Below, one piece after another: positions 57,319-64,000 of a stretch of DNA of 64,000 nt; position 1 is the stretch's first letter; each line of letters opens with the position of its first letter. The notes beneath the pieces were generated by a model. The model was not told where the DNA came from. It saw nothing but the letters and a program-made list of their open reading frames with translations, and made no database searches. The position numbers were made by a program, and so were the translations under genes. The stretch comes from Microbacterium hominis (GTDB lineage Bacteria; Actinomycetota; Actinomycetes; Actinomycetales; Microbacteriaceae). The stretch spans positions 2,356,001 through 2,420,000 of the forward strand of contig NZ_CP054038.1 of assembly GCF_013282805.1 (NCBI RefSeq), written 5' to 3'.

Positions 57319-58494
57319 ATGACCGATCAGACCCGCGACGCCGCCGCAGCGGCATCCACTCCTCCACCCACGACGCGCGCGACCGGGACGCACCGGACCG
57401 TACGGCCGAAGCGGCGCACGCCCTACTGGGACAACGCCCGCTTCGCCTGCATCGTGCTGGTCGTGCTCGGTCATGCCGTGCAGCGCCTCACCTACGACTC
57501 CGACATCGCGCTCGGGCTCTACCTGCTCGTGTACGCCTTCCACATGCCCGCCTTCGCCATCATCTCCGGGTACTTCTCCAAGTCAGAGTCCCCCGGCCCT
57601 CGGCAGATGGCGCGGGTGATCACCGACATCCTCGTGCCGTACGTGATCTTCGAGGGCCTCTGGGCGCTGACCAAGTGGCTCGTCGAGGGCCAGGCCGACC
57701 CGAATCTCACCCAGCCGTCGTGGACGCTGTGGTTCCTGCTGGCGCTCGGGATCTTCCGACTGGTGCTGCCCTACCTGGCGCTGCTGCGCTGGCCGCTGCT
57801 GTGGACCCTCGTCATCTCGATCGGCGCCGGCTACCTGCCCAACATCGATTCGACCTTCTCCTTGTCGCGCACCCTGGGCCTGCTCCCCTTCTTCACGCTC
57901 GGCTGGTGGCTGCGCGAGCACGACATCGTCGACCGGCTAGACCTGCTCCGACGGCGCCCGTGGTGGGTGACGGGCACGGCGATCGGCGTGTTCGCGGCGG
58001 CCGGCTGGTCAGCGTGGTTCTTCATCGACAGCTGGCGCGCCATGAACCTGCGCGAGTGGCTGTTCTACGACGAGAACTACTCCGCCATCGGCGGGACCCA
58101 ATGGTGGGCCGGCGGGGTGCGGCTCGCCCTCATCGCGGTCGCGCTCCTGCTCAGCATCGCCTTCTTCGCCCTCGTACCCCGCGGCGCGCACTGGTGGACG
58201 ACCTACGGCCAGTACACGATGTACGTCTATCTGCTGCACTCCTTCGTGCTCTACCCGTTCCGCGAGTCGGGCGTGCTGCGCGGCCTCGATCCGACCTGGC
58301 TGTGGCTGCCGATCGTCATCGTCGCCTCGGTGCTCATCGCCCTGGGCCTGGCCACCAAGCCCGTGCGCACCGTCTTCCGGCCCCTCATCGAGCCACGCCC
58401 GGCCTGGCTCTTCGCCGACCCGACGCTGGCCGCGCGCGAGGGGCGCCGCGACGACCCGACGGGGTCGCGGCGAGCCGGCATCCGCCGCCCCTGA
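57319..58494 (+). CDS. Acyltransferase-3 family membrane protein
   Basis: Integral membrane acyltransferase of 391 aa, fucose 4-O-acetylase-like. After a basic cytoplasmic N-terminus the hallmark YWDNARFACIVLVVLGHAVQRL carries the catalytic His of the family, followed by about ten membrane segments. Such enzymes acetylate cell-surface sugars or glycolipids. The start ATG is at 57319. It is followed 90 bases later by the dioxygenase gene on the same strand. Confidence 0.87.
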   Translation: MTDQTRDAAAAASTPPPTTRATGTHRTVRPKRRTPYWDNARFACIVLVVLGHAVQRLTYDSDIALGLYLLVYAFHMPAFAIISGYFSKSESPGPRQMARVITDILVPYVIFEGLWALTKWLVEGQADPNLTQPSWTLWFLLALGIFRLVLPYLALLRWPLLWTLVISIGAGYLPNIDSTFSLSRTLGLLPFFTLGWWLREHDIVDRLDLLRRRPWWVTGTAIGVFAAAGWSAWFFIDSWRAMNLREWLFYDENYSAIGGTQWWAGGVRLALIAVALLLSIAFFALVPRGAHWWTTYGQYTMYVYLLHSFVLYPFRESGVLRGLDPTWLWLPIVIVASVLIALGLATKPVRTVFRPLIEPRPAWLFADPTLAAREGRRDDPTGSRRAGIRRP

Positions 58495-58584
58495 GGATTC
58501 CGCGCACAGGGTCTTGTGCGCACCCCGCGGTAACCGTCTGCAACACGCGGGCGGCAGGACCGGGCATCCCCCTAGCCTCGGGTC

Positions 58585-59607
58585 ATGACCGAGCTCACGC
58601 TGCCGATCCTCGACCTGTCGCTGCTGGACCGCGGTCCCGACGCGGCCGCGGAGTTCCGCGCCCAGCTGCGCGCGGCGACGCACGATGTCGGCTTCTTCTA
58701 CCTCACCGGCACCGGCATCTCCCCGGAACTGGAGGCGCGGATGCATCGCGCCGCGCGCGCGTTCTTCGCGCTGCCCGAAGACGAGAAGCTGGCGATCGAG
58801 AACGTCAAGAGCCCGCACTTCCGCGGCTACACCCGCATCGGCGGCGAGCGCACCCAGGGGCGCATCGATTGGCGGGAGCAGATCGACATCGGCTCGGAGC
58901 GCGAGGCGGTCGCCGCCGCGGACGCACCCGATTTCGCGCGACTCATCGGCCCGAACCTGTGGCCGGCCGCGCAGCCCGGGCTGCGCGAGGTCGTCGAGGA
59001 GTGGCAGGACCACCTGATCGGCGTGGCCCGCCGGCTGCTGCGCGCCTGGGCGCTGGCGCTCGGCGCCGAGGAGGAGTACTTCGACCGGCACTTCGGCGAG
59101 CCCTCGACGCTGCTGAAGATCGTGCGCTACCCGGGCACCGACGACCCGACCCCGGCTCAGGGCGTGGGTGCGCACAAGGATTCGGGTGTGCTCACGCTGC
59201 TCTGGGTCGAGCCGGACAAGGGCGGGCTCCAGGTGCAGCGGGAGGGCGAATGGGTCGACGCTCCCCCGGTGCCGGGGGCATTCGTGGTCAACATCGGCGA
59301 GATGCTCGAGTACGCCACGCAGGGATATCTGATCGCGACCGACCATCGCGTGGTCTCTCCTCGGTTCCCCGAGGACCGCATCTCGGTGCCGTTCTTCTTC
59401 AATCCGGCTCTGGATGCTCGGCTGCCGCTCATCGACCTGCCGGCCGCGCTCGCCGCCGATGCCCGCGGAGTCACGCGCGACCCCGCGAATCCGATCCACG
59501 CACTCTACGGCGAGAACGCGCTCAAGTCACGGCTGCGCGCCCACCCCGATGTCGCGGCGATCTGGCACGCAGACCTCGTGGCTGACCGCGCGGCGGCATC
59601 CGCCTGA
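58585..59607 (+). CDS. Isopenicillin-N-synthase-like 2-oxoglutarate/Fe(II) dioxygenase
   Basis: Non-haem iron oxygenase of 340 aa. The N-terminal DIOX_N part reads THDVGFFYLTGTGI and FFALPEDEKLAIEN. The iron site is His197 and Asp199 (GAHKDSG) with His254 (TDHRVV), and the 2OG-binding pair is Arg265/Ser267 (RIS). The family oxidises many small molecules. No biosynthetic cluster surrounds it, so the substrate cannot be inferred. Confidence 0.9.
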   Translation: MTELTLPILDLSLLDRGPDAAAEFRAQLRAATHDVGFFYLTGTGISPELEARMHRAARAFFALPEDEKLAIENVKSPHFRGYTRIGGERTQGRIDWREQIDIGSEREAVAAADAPDFARLIGPNLWPAAQPGLREVVEEWQDHLIGVARRLLRAWALALGAEEEYFDRHFGEPSTLLKIVRYPGTDDPTPAQGVGAHKDSGVLTLLWVEPDKGGLQVQREGEWVDAPPVPGAFVVNIGEMLEYATQGYLIATDHRVVSPRFPEDRISVPFFFNPALDARLPLIDLPAALAADARGVTRDPANPIHALYGENALKSRLRAHPDVAAIWHADLVADRAAASA

Positions 59608-59634
59608 TCGAGCCTCTCCGCGCCGGAGAACGAC

Positions 59635-59665
59635 GAAGGCCTCCCCACACCGTGGGGAGGCCTTC
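59635..59665. terminator. Bidirectional terminator between the dioxygenase gene and rpsO
   Basis: Perfect 14-base arms GAAGGCCTCCCCAC (59635-59648) and GTGGGGAGGCCTTC (59652-59665) with a three-base loop. It lies 27 bases after the dioxygenase stop and 38 bases beyond the rpsO stop, so it can end both converging transcripts. Confidence 0.85.
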
Positions 59666-59703
59666 TCAAGAATGTTTCGCGCGATTGAACGCTGGTGCGC
59701 TGC

Positions 59704-59973
59704 TTATCGACGAAGACCGAGACGCTCGATGAGCGAGCGGTAACGGTTGATGTCGATGTCCTGCAGGTAACCCAGCAGGCGACGGCGCTGACCGACGAGC
59801 AGGAACAGACCACGACGCGAGTGGTGGTCGTGCTTGTGCTCCTTGAGGTGCTCGGTGAGGTCCTTGATGCGCTGCGTCAGCATCGCGACCTGCACCTCGG
59901 GGGATCCGGTGTCACCGGGGTGCGTCGCGTACTCTTCGATGATCGCCTTCTTGACGTCTGCTTCCAGTGCCAT
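59704..59973 (-). CDS. rpsO: 30S ribosomal protein S15
   Basis: S15 (89 aa) binds the central domain of 16S r[46 protein letters not shown] and [10 protein letters not shown] are diagnostic. The ATG has AAGAGGAAGGGGA upstream. The 220 bases upstream (59974-60193) hold its leader and the divergent EamA promoter. In most bacteria rpsO is followed by pnp; here pnp is about 9 kb away and rpsO stands alone. Confidence 0.98.
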   Translation of the reverse strand: MALEADVKKAIIEEYATHPGDTGSPEVQVAMLTQRIKDLTEHLKEHKHDHHSRRGLFLLVGQRRRLLGYLQDIDINRYRSLIERLGLRR

Positions 59974-60193
59974 AGGTGATCCCCTTCCTCTTTGCTGCGC
60001 GGCGCCCGACGCCTGATGCGCGGGCTCTCTTTCTCCGCGGCCGATCTAACGGCAACCTGAAGAGTCTACCAGCGCGTGGGCCCGGGGTCGAATCCCCTGC
60101 GGACCGTAGCGGAAGCGGCATCCATCGGCGGATAACGGACGTGGCACTGCCCGACCGGCTCCGAGGTCGCCGGCCCGGACTACAGTCGCCGAC

Positions 60194-61144
60194 ATGGCCA
60201 CCCTCTCCGCTCCCGTCGTCGCGCCGCGCGCCGTGTCGAACGCGTCGATCGCGCTGCAGTTCTCGCTCGCCGGCATCGTGTGGGGGTCGAGCTTCCTCTT
60301 CATGAAGGTCGCGCTCACCGGCATCGGCCCCGCACAGGTGGCGTGGTCGAGACTGGCGCTCGGGGCGCTCGCGCTCGGTCTGTTCGGGCTGGTGCGCCGC
60401 GAGTCGCTCCCCCGCTCGCTGCGGGTGTGGGGGCACATGACGGTGCTCGCGATCACATTCTGCGTCGTGCCGTTCCTGCTGTTCTCGTGGGCGCAGCAGC
60501 ACGTCACCTCGGGGCTCGCGAGCATCTACAACGCCACCACGCCCATCATGACGGCGGTGATGGCCGGGGTCGTGCTGCGCGTCGAGCGCCTGCGGGCGGG
60601 ACAGATCGCCGGCATCGCTCTGGGCATCCTCGGGGTGATGGTCATCATCGCGCCCTGGCAGGGGCTCGATCTCTCGCAGAGCATCGTCGCCCAGCTCGCG
60701 ATCCTCGGCGCGACAGCCTGCTACGGCTTCAGCCTCGCCTACATGCGCCGCTTCACATCCGACACCGGGATGAGCGCGCTGACGTTCTCGTTCCTGAACA
60801 TCGGCATCGCCGCCGTCATCATGACCCTGCTGGCACCGGCGATCGCGCTGCAGCCGGTGCGCCTGGACCCCTGGATCATCGGGAGCGTGCTGCTGCTCGG
60901 CTGCCTCGGCACGGGGGTCGCCTACGTGTGGAACCAGAACACCGTGCGTGCGTGGGGCCCGACCCGGGCATCGACGGTCACCTACATCACGCCGCTGGTC
61001 GGCATCGTGCTCGGGGTGTTCGTGCTCGGCGAGCGGCTCAGCTGGAACGAGCCGGTGGGTGCGCTGGTGGTGTTCATCGGCATCCTGCTGGCGCAGAACC
61101 GCCTGCGGCTGCGGCGCCGCGCGCCCCTCGACGCCGCGGGCTGA
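60194..61144 (+). CDS. EamA-family (DMT) transporter
   Basis: Drug/metabolite-type permease of 316 aa with ten membrane segments in two EamA repeats. The first holds IVWGSSFLFMKVAL and the second VAYVWNQNTVRAWGPTRASTVTY and PLVGIVLGVFVLGERLSW. The substrate is unknown; relatives export amino acids or metabolites. A 17-base-stem terminator follows immediately. Confidence 0.9.
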   Translation: MATLSAPVVAPRAVSNASIALQFSLAGIVWGSSFLFMKVALTGIGPAQVAWSRLALGALALGLFGLVRRESLPRSLRVWGHMTVLAITFCVVPFLLFSWAQQHVTSGLASIYNATTPIMTAVMAGVVLRVERLRAGQIAGIALGILGVMVIIAPWQGLDLSQSIVAQLAILGATACYGFSLAYMRRFTSDTGMSALTFSFLNIGIAAVIMTLLAPAIALQPVRLDPWIIGSVLLLGCLGTGVAYVWNQNTVRAWGPTRASTVTYITPLVGIVLGVFVLGERLSWNEPVGALVVFIGILLAQNRLRLRRRAPLDAAG

Positions 61145-61149
61145 GACGA

Positions 61150-61188
61150 CGAGAGTGGATGCCGCGCCGGGCGCGGCATCCACTCTCG
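61150..61188. terminator. Bidirectional terminator between the EamA gene and yceI
   Basis: Perfect 17-base arms: CGAGAGTGGATGCCGCG (61150-61166) and its complement (61172-61188), with a five-base loop. It starts six bases after the EamA stop and ends ten bases before the yceI stop on the other strand. The core GGATGCCGC is the recurrent word of this window. Confidence 0.87.
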
Positions 61189-61197
61189 TGTTCTGCG

Positions 61198-61758
61198 TCA
61201 GGCCTGGAACGAACCCTGCAGGTCGAGCGTGATGGTCACGTCCTTGCCCACGAGCACGCCGCCGGTCTCGAGCGCGGCGTTCCAGGTGAGGCCGAACTCC
61301 TCGCGGTTGACGACCGTCTTCGCGGTGGCGCCGGCCTTGTAGTTGCCCCACGGGTCAGTGCCGAAGCCGCCGAACTCGACCTCGAAGGTGACGGGCCGGG
61401 TGGTGCCGCGGATGGTGAGGTCGCCGTCGACGAGGAAGTCGCCGCCCTCGTAGCGCGCACCGGTGGACGCGAAGGTCATCGTGGGGTGGGCCTCGGTGTC
61501 GAAGAAGTCGGCCGACCGCAGGTGGTTGTCACGACCCTCGTCGTTGGTGTCGACCGAGGTCACGTCGACGCTCGCCTCGACCTTCGCCTCGAGCGGGTTC
61601 TCCGGCGCGGTGATCGTCGCGCTCTTCACACCGAAGGTGCCGCGCACCTTCGAGATCATCATGTGGCGCACGCTGAAGGTGACCTCGCTGTGCGAAGGGT
61701 CGAGAACCCAGGTGCCCGCCTTGTAGCCCGGGACGTCGATCGTGGTGGTGTCGGTAAT
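61198..61758 (-). CDS. yceI: YceI-family protein, probable ATT start codon
   Basis: YceI lipid-binding-like protein of 186 aa: GTWVLDPSHSEVTFSVRHMMISKVRG (key points D-x-x-H-S and FSVRHM), NHLRSADFFDTEAHPTM, FLVDGDLTIRGTTRPVTFEV and LTWNAALETGG are family hallmarks. Homologues begin M-[ST]-D-T-T-T just before I-D-V-P-G-Y. Here the codon at that place is ATT (61756-61758), with GGAGG four bases upstream. The only in-frame ATG upstream (61837-61839) has no ribosome site and would add 27 unrelated residues. There is no signal peptide, so it is probably cytoplasmic. A T-for-G substitution or base-call error is the alternative reading. Confidence 0.88.
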   Translation of the reverse strand: MTDTTTIDVPGYKAGTWVLDPSHSEVTFSVRHMMISKVRGTFGVKSATITAPENPLEAKVEASVDVTSVDTNDEGRDNHLRSADFFDTEAHPTMTFASTGARYEGGDFLVDGDLTIRGTTRPVTFEVEFGGFGTDPWGNYKAGATAKTVVNREEFGLTWNAALETGGVLVGKDVTITLDLQGSFQA

Positions 61759-61831
61759 GGTTCCTCCGTGTTGGATGCTGGGGGCGCCGCGATGGCGTTG
61801 ACAGGGGCCAACGACGCACGCCCGGCAGTCT

Positions 61832-61843
61832 ATTCCCATGAAT
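61832..61843 (-). promoter_or_regulatory. Candidate operator/promoter of yceI
   Basis: ATTCCCATGAAT in an AT-rich island 74 bases before the yceI start. On the minus strand it reads ATTCATGGGAAT and runs straight into AGACT, so the -10 would be TAGACT. This is the same layout as in front of the flavin monooxygenase (ATTCA, three bases, GAATAGA). The flanking TTCC/GGAA extends the dyad. Confidence 0.5.
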
Positions 61844-61891
61844 GGAAAATTCTTCGCGGACGTCCGGTGACCGGCGGCCGGGAACGACAGA

Positions 61892-61923
61892 GGGGTGGAT
61901 GCCGCACGCGCGGCATCCACCCC
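61892..61923 (-). terminator. Hairpin terminator after the FKBP gene
   Basis: Perfect 14-base arms GGGGTGGATGCCGC (61892-61905) and GCGGCATCCACCCC (61910-61923) with a four-base loop, 17 bases after the FKBP stop. It has the same GGATGCCGC core as the terminator at 61150. Confidence 0.8.
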
Positions 61924-61940
61924 CCAGAAGCGGTGTCGGC

Positions 61941-62309
61941 TCAGCCGACGGCGATGAGGTCGATGACGAAGATGAGGGTCTTTCCGCCGAGGAAGTGACC
62001 GCCGGCGGGGCCGTAGGCGAGGTGCGGCGGGATCACGAGCTCGCGCCGGCCGCCGACCTTCATACCCGGGATGCCGTCCTGCCAGCCCTGGATGAGGCCG
62101 CGAAGGGGGAACTGGATGCTCTCGCCGCGGTTCCACGACGAGTCGAACTCCTCGCCGGACTCGTACTCGACGCCGGCATAGTGGACGGTCACGGTGTCGC
62201 CGGCCTTGGCCTCGGCGCCGTCGCCCACGATGATGTCGCGGATGACGAGGTCTGCGGGGGCCGGGCCCTCGGGGGCGTCGATCTCGGGCTTTGTGCGGTC
62301 GCTGGTCAT
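61941..62309 (-). CDS. FKBP-type peptidyl-prolyl cis-trans isomerase
   Basis: Single-domain FKBP of 122 aa: VTVHYAGVEYESGEEFDSSW, FPLRGLIQGWQDGIPGMKVG, RELVIPPHLAYGP and LIFVIDLIAV. The active-site aromatic residues (Tyr, Phe, Trp, Tyr) are kept. No signal peptide, so it is cytoplasmic. ATG 62307-62309 is chosen; an ATG nine bases upstream is the alternative. Confidence 0.93.
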   Translation of the reverse strand: MTSDRTKPEIDAPEGPAPADLVIRDIIVGDGAEAKAGDTVTVHYAGVEYESGEEFDSSWNRGESIQFPLRGLIQGWQDGIPGMKVGGRRELVIPPHLAYGPAGGHFLGGKTLIFVIDLIAVG

Positions 62310-62451
62310 GGGTTCCATCCAAGCACGACGGGCGTGCGCGCGCAGGTCTGTTCGCTGTGCGCGGGATTCCGCGGAAGCCGCCGCAGGAGCCTCGGCCAGG
62401 GGTTGACACCCCCTCGGGGCGTCGGCATGCTGAGTACAAGACAAGAGACCA

Positions 62452-62502
62452 ACTCAGCGCCCGGGAGACACGCAGGCATCGCCGCGGCACCGGGCGCTGA
62501 GT
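62452..62502 (-). terminator. Inverted repeat downstream of the PrsW gene, probable terminator
   Basis: Perfect 13-base arms ACTCAGCGCCCGG (62452-62464) and CCGGGCGCTGAGT (62490-62502) enclose a 25-base loop. Read on the minus strand, the second arm is followed by TTGGTCTCTTGTCTTG, a T-rich stretch that fits termination of the PrsW transcript. The long loop is unusual. Confidence 0.6.
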
Positions 62503-62567
62503 CCTTTCCCGGGCCGTCGATCTGCGGAACCCGGCCCGGAACCCGTCCGGCAGCCGCCCGGCCGCGG

Positions 62568-63788
62568 CTACGGCGCGAAGAGCGCCGCACGCGCGGCGGC
62601 CGTGCGGGTCAGCAGCACCCGTTCGTCGTCCGCGGCCTGCGGATCGCGGCCCGTGAGGGCGCGCTGGCGGGCCGCGGCGAGCGCGGTCGCGTCGGCGATG
62701 AACTCCGTCATGAGCGGGCGGCGGTCACCGCGCAGCGTGCCCGCCCACGCCATCGCGGCGCGCCGGCCGGCGGGCGTGGCGAGCATCTCGGCCTCCTGGG
62801 GCGTGAACCAGCCGGCATCCGCGTACTCGCCGAGCCGGCTGCGCGTGAGCCGCGCCTCCTCGCGCCGCAGCGCGATCACGCCGATGATGAACAGCACGAA
62901 CAGCGGCACCTGCAGCGTGACATACAGGGCGAAGAAGTCGCCCAGCACCGCCGAGCCGTTCCACAGCGCGTGGAGCACGATGGCGCCGGTGACACCCAGC
63001 ATCCACGGCACGATCGCGCCGCCGGCGCTCGCCCCGCGACGCGCGGCGAGGCCGACGGCGAAGCCGGTGACGCTCGTGAACATCACGTGGGCGAAGGGCG
63101 AGAGGATGCCGCGCACGAAGAACGTGGTGGTGAGGTCGGCGGCGCCCCCTTCGATGAGGGCGATCGCGAAGTACTGGATGTTCTCGGTGAAAGCGAATCC
63201 GGCGCCGATGAGGGCGCCGTAGACCACGCCGTCGACGGGACCGTCGAAGGTGCGCCGCGCGGTGGCGAGGATGAGCAGCACGCCCAGGCCCTTGCCGACC
63301 TCCTCGACGATCGGCGCCTGCACGATCGCGGTGACCGCCTCGGCCGCGGGAGTAGTGTCGGCACCGAAGACCAGCGACAGGAGCAGGTCGACGCCGAGAG
63401 CGATCGCCACAGCCGCGATGCCGCCCCACGCGAGGGCGAAGATCACCAGGCTCCAGGGCTCGGGCTCCCAGCGGTCGACGATGCGCACCGCCCAGACGAC
63501 GCCGACCAGCGGCACGATCGCGACGATCATTCCGACGATGGATGCCGCGGGCCCCAGCGCATCGAGGAAGTAGCCGACGAGTCCGACGAGCACCAGCACG
63601 AGCACGCCCAGCAGCCAGATCGGCGCCGTGCGACCTGCCCGCGGACGCACCGGCACGGTGCCGGCGGTGGCGGGGGCAGCCGGGATCGGGGCGGGCCGGG
63701 CGACCTGCGGCTGCGCGAACGGCGACGCGAACTCGGCGGGCGGCGGGGTCAGCGACGGACGGGACGGGCCAGAGTCGGGTTGGCTCAT
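62568..63788 (-). CDS. PrsW-family intramembrane metalloprotease
   Basis: Membrane protease-like protein of 406 aa. After a Pro/Ala-rich cytoplasmic N-terminus (about 55 aa) there are eight or nine membrane segments. The conserved PrsW motifs are EE-x3-K in APIVEEVGKGLG, GAGFAFTENIQYF, SPFAHVMFTS with the metal His, and LHALWNGS. A cytoplasmic tail of about 100 aa follows. PrsW of Bacillus clips an anti-sigma factor; no such target gene is adjacent. ATG 63786-63788 is chosen over GTG six bases upstream. Confidence 0.88.
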   Translation of the reverse strand: MSQPDSGPSRPSLTPPPAEFASPFAQPQVARPAPIPAAPATAGTVPVRPRAGRTAPIWLLGVLVLVLVGLVGYFLDALGPAASIVGMIVAIVPLVGVVWAVRIVDRWEPEPWSLVIFALAWGGIAAVAIALGVDLLLSLVFGADTTPAAEAVTAIVQAPIVEEVGKGLGVLLILATARRTFDGPVDGVVYGALIGAGFAFTENIQYFAIALIEGGAADLTTTFFVRGILSPFAHVMFTSVTGFAVGLAARRGASAGGAIVPWMLGVTGAIVLHALWNGSAVLGDFFALYVTLQVPLFVLFIIGVIALRREEARLTRSRLGEYADAGWFTPQEAEMLATPAGRRAAMAWAGTLRGDRRPLMTEFIADATALAAARQRALTGRDPQAADDERVLLTRTAAARAALFAP

Positions 63789-63863
63789 GCGCACAGCCTA
63801 TGGGTGCAGGAGTTGCAGGGGCCCACACCTCCGGCATCCCGCCTGCCGAGGTAGTTTTGAAGG

Positions 63864-64000
63864 ATGCGTGTCGCCCATATCGTCCTGCCCGAAACCACCG
63901 AGCCGACGCTGGCCGTCGTGCTCGGGCAGGAGGCCGTGATCGTTCCGGAGCTGTTCGACGCGGCGCCGCGCACCGTCGAGGAGCTCATCGCCGGTGGCGC
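63864..64000 (+). CDS. Start of a protein cut by the window edge, possibly fumarylacetoacetate-hydrolase family
   Basis: The first 45 codons read MRVAHIVLPETTEPTLAVVL, then a segment ending PRTVEELIAGG. The beta-strand start, an AVV-type strand and an EELIAGG helix resemble the N-terminal domain of fumarylacetoacetate hydrolase-like enzymes, but the fragment is too short to be sure. The ATG is at 63864; AAGG lies close upstream. It is divergent from the PrsW gene, 75 bases away. Confidence 0.45.
   Translation, partial: MRVAHIVLPETTEPTLAVVLGQEAVIVPELFDAAPRTVEELIAGG

Overview
The window is high-GC DNA with a gene set typical of Actinobacteria. Gene order and protein sequences fit the family Microbacteriaceae, most likely Microbacterium or a close relative. 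Supporting signs are a gluABC-type transporter, PriA instead of separate HisA and TrpF, the block ftsK-pgsA-cinA-clgR-DUF3046-recA-recX-miaB-miaA, LexA beside a LysM protein, RNase J next to dapA, and several actinobacterial DUF families (DUF1844, DUF3046, DUF4395, DUF5302). The genus is inferred from recognition, not from a database search. It looks like ordinary chromosome: I see no insertion sequence, prophage, CRISPR array, tRNA or rRNA gene.

Layout. 1-2.1 kb: glutamate-type ABC transporter (minus). 2.1-4.6 kb: infC-rpmI-rplT and an rRNA methyltransferase; infC appears to start at an ATC codon. 4.6-7.3 kb: DUF1844 protein, a PLP decarboxylase and an SseB protein. 7.3-10.4 kb: histidine genes hisC-hisB-hisH-priA. 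10.4-13.2 kb: divergent LysM protein and lexA sharing an SOS operator, then a membrane protein. 13.2-16.5 kb: metF-metE. 16.7-25.8 kb: an S9 peptidase, hflX, a methyltransferase, dapF and a large secreted subtilase. 25.9-34.9 kb: DNA repair, tRNA modification and segregation block. 34.9-40.4 kb: GNAT, rnj, dapA, a short-chain dehydrogenase, folA and thyA. 40.5-44.8 kb: thioredoxin/DUF4395, OsmC, a TIGR01777-type epimerase, a small membrane protein, dapB and a GNAT. 44.8-48.3 kb: divergent rimB-like protease and rimK-like ligase, a histidine phosphatase and a degenerate aldo/keto reductase. 48.5-50.8 kb: pnp. 51-55.3 kb: small proteins, a class I amidotransferase, a glycosyltransferase/SGNH fusion and a nuclease. 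55.3-57.2 kb: flavin monooxygenase with a frameshifted flavin reductase. 57.3-64 kb: acyltransferase, 2OG dioxygenase, rpsO, EamA transporter, YceI, FKBP, PrsW and the start of a further gene.

How the genes work together. Three diaminopimelate genes (dapA, dapB, dapF) supply lysine and cell-wall diaminopimelate. folA-thyA and metF-metE draw on the same folate pool. lexA, recA, recX and probably the LysM protein form an SOS set, with LexA-like operators visible at both loci. pnp, rnj and rpsO belong to RNA turnover and translation, but rpsO lies about 9 kb from pnp rather than beside it.

The observations I consider most worth checking are these: a rimK fused to a TrkA_C-like domain opposite a retropepsin-like rimB; two probable non-canonical start codons (infC ATC, yceI ATT); a shared promoter/operator design in front of the flavin monooxygenase and yceI; the strongly over-represented word GGATGCC/GGCATCC, which also builds several intergenic hairpins; a glycosyltransferase-SGNH hydrolase fusion; an aldo/keto reductase lacking three of its four catalytic residues; and a one-base frameshift in the flavin reductase gene.
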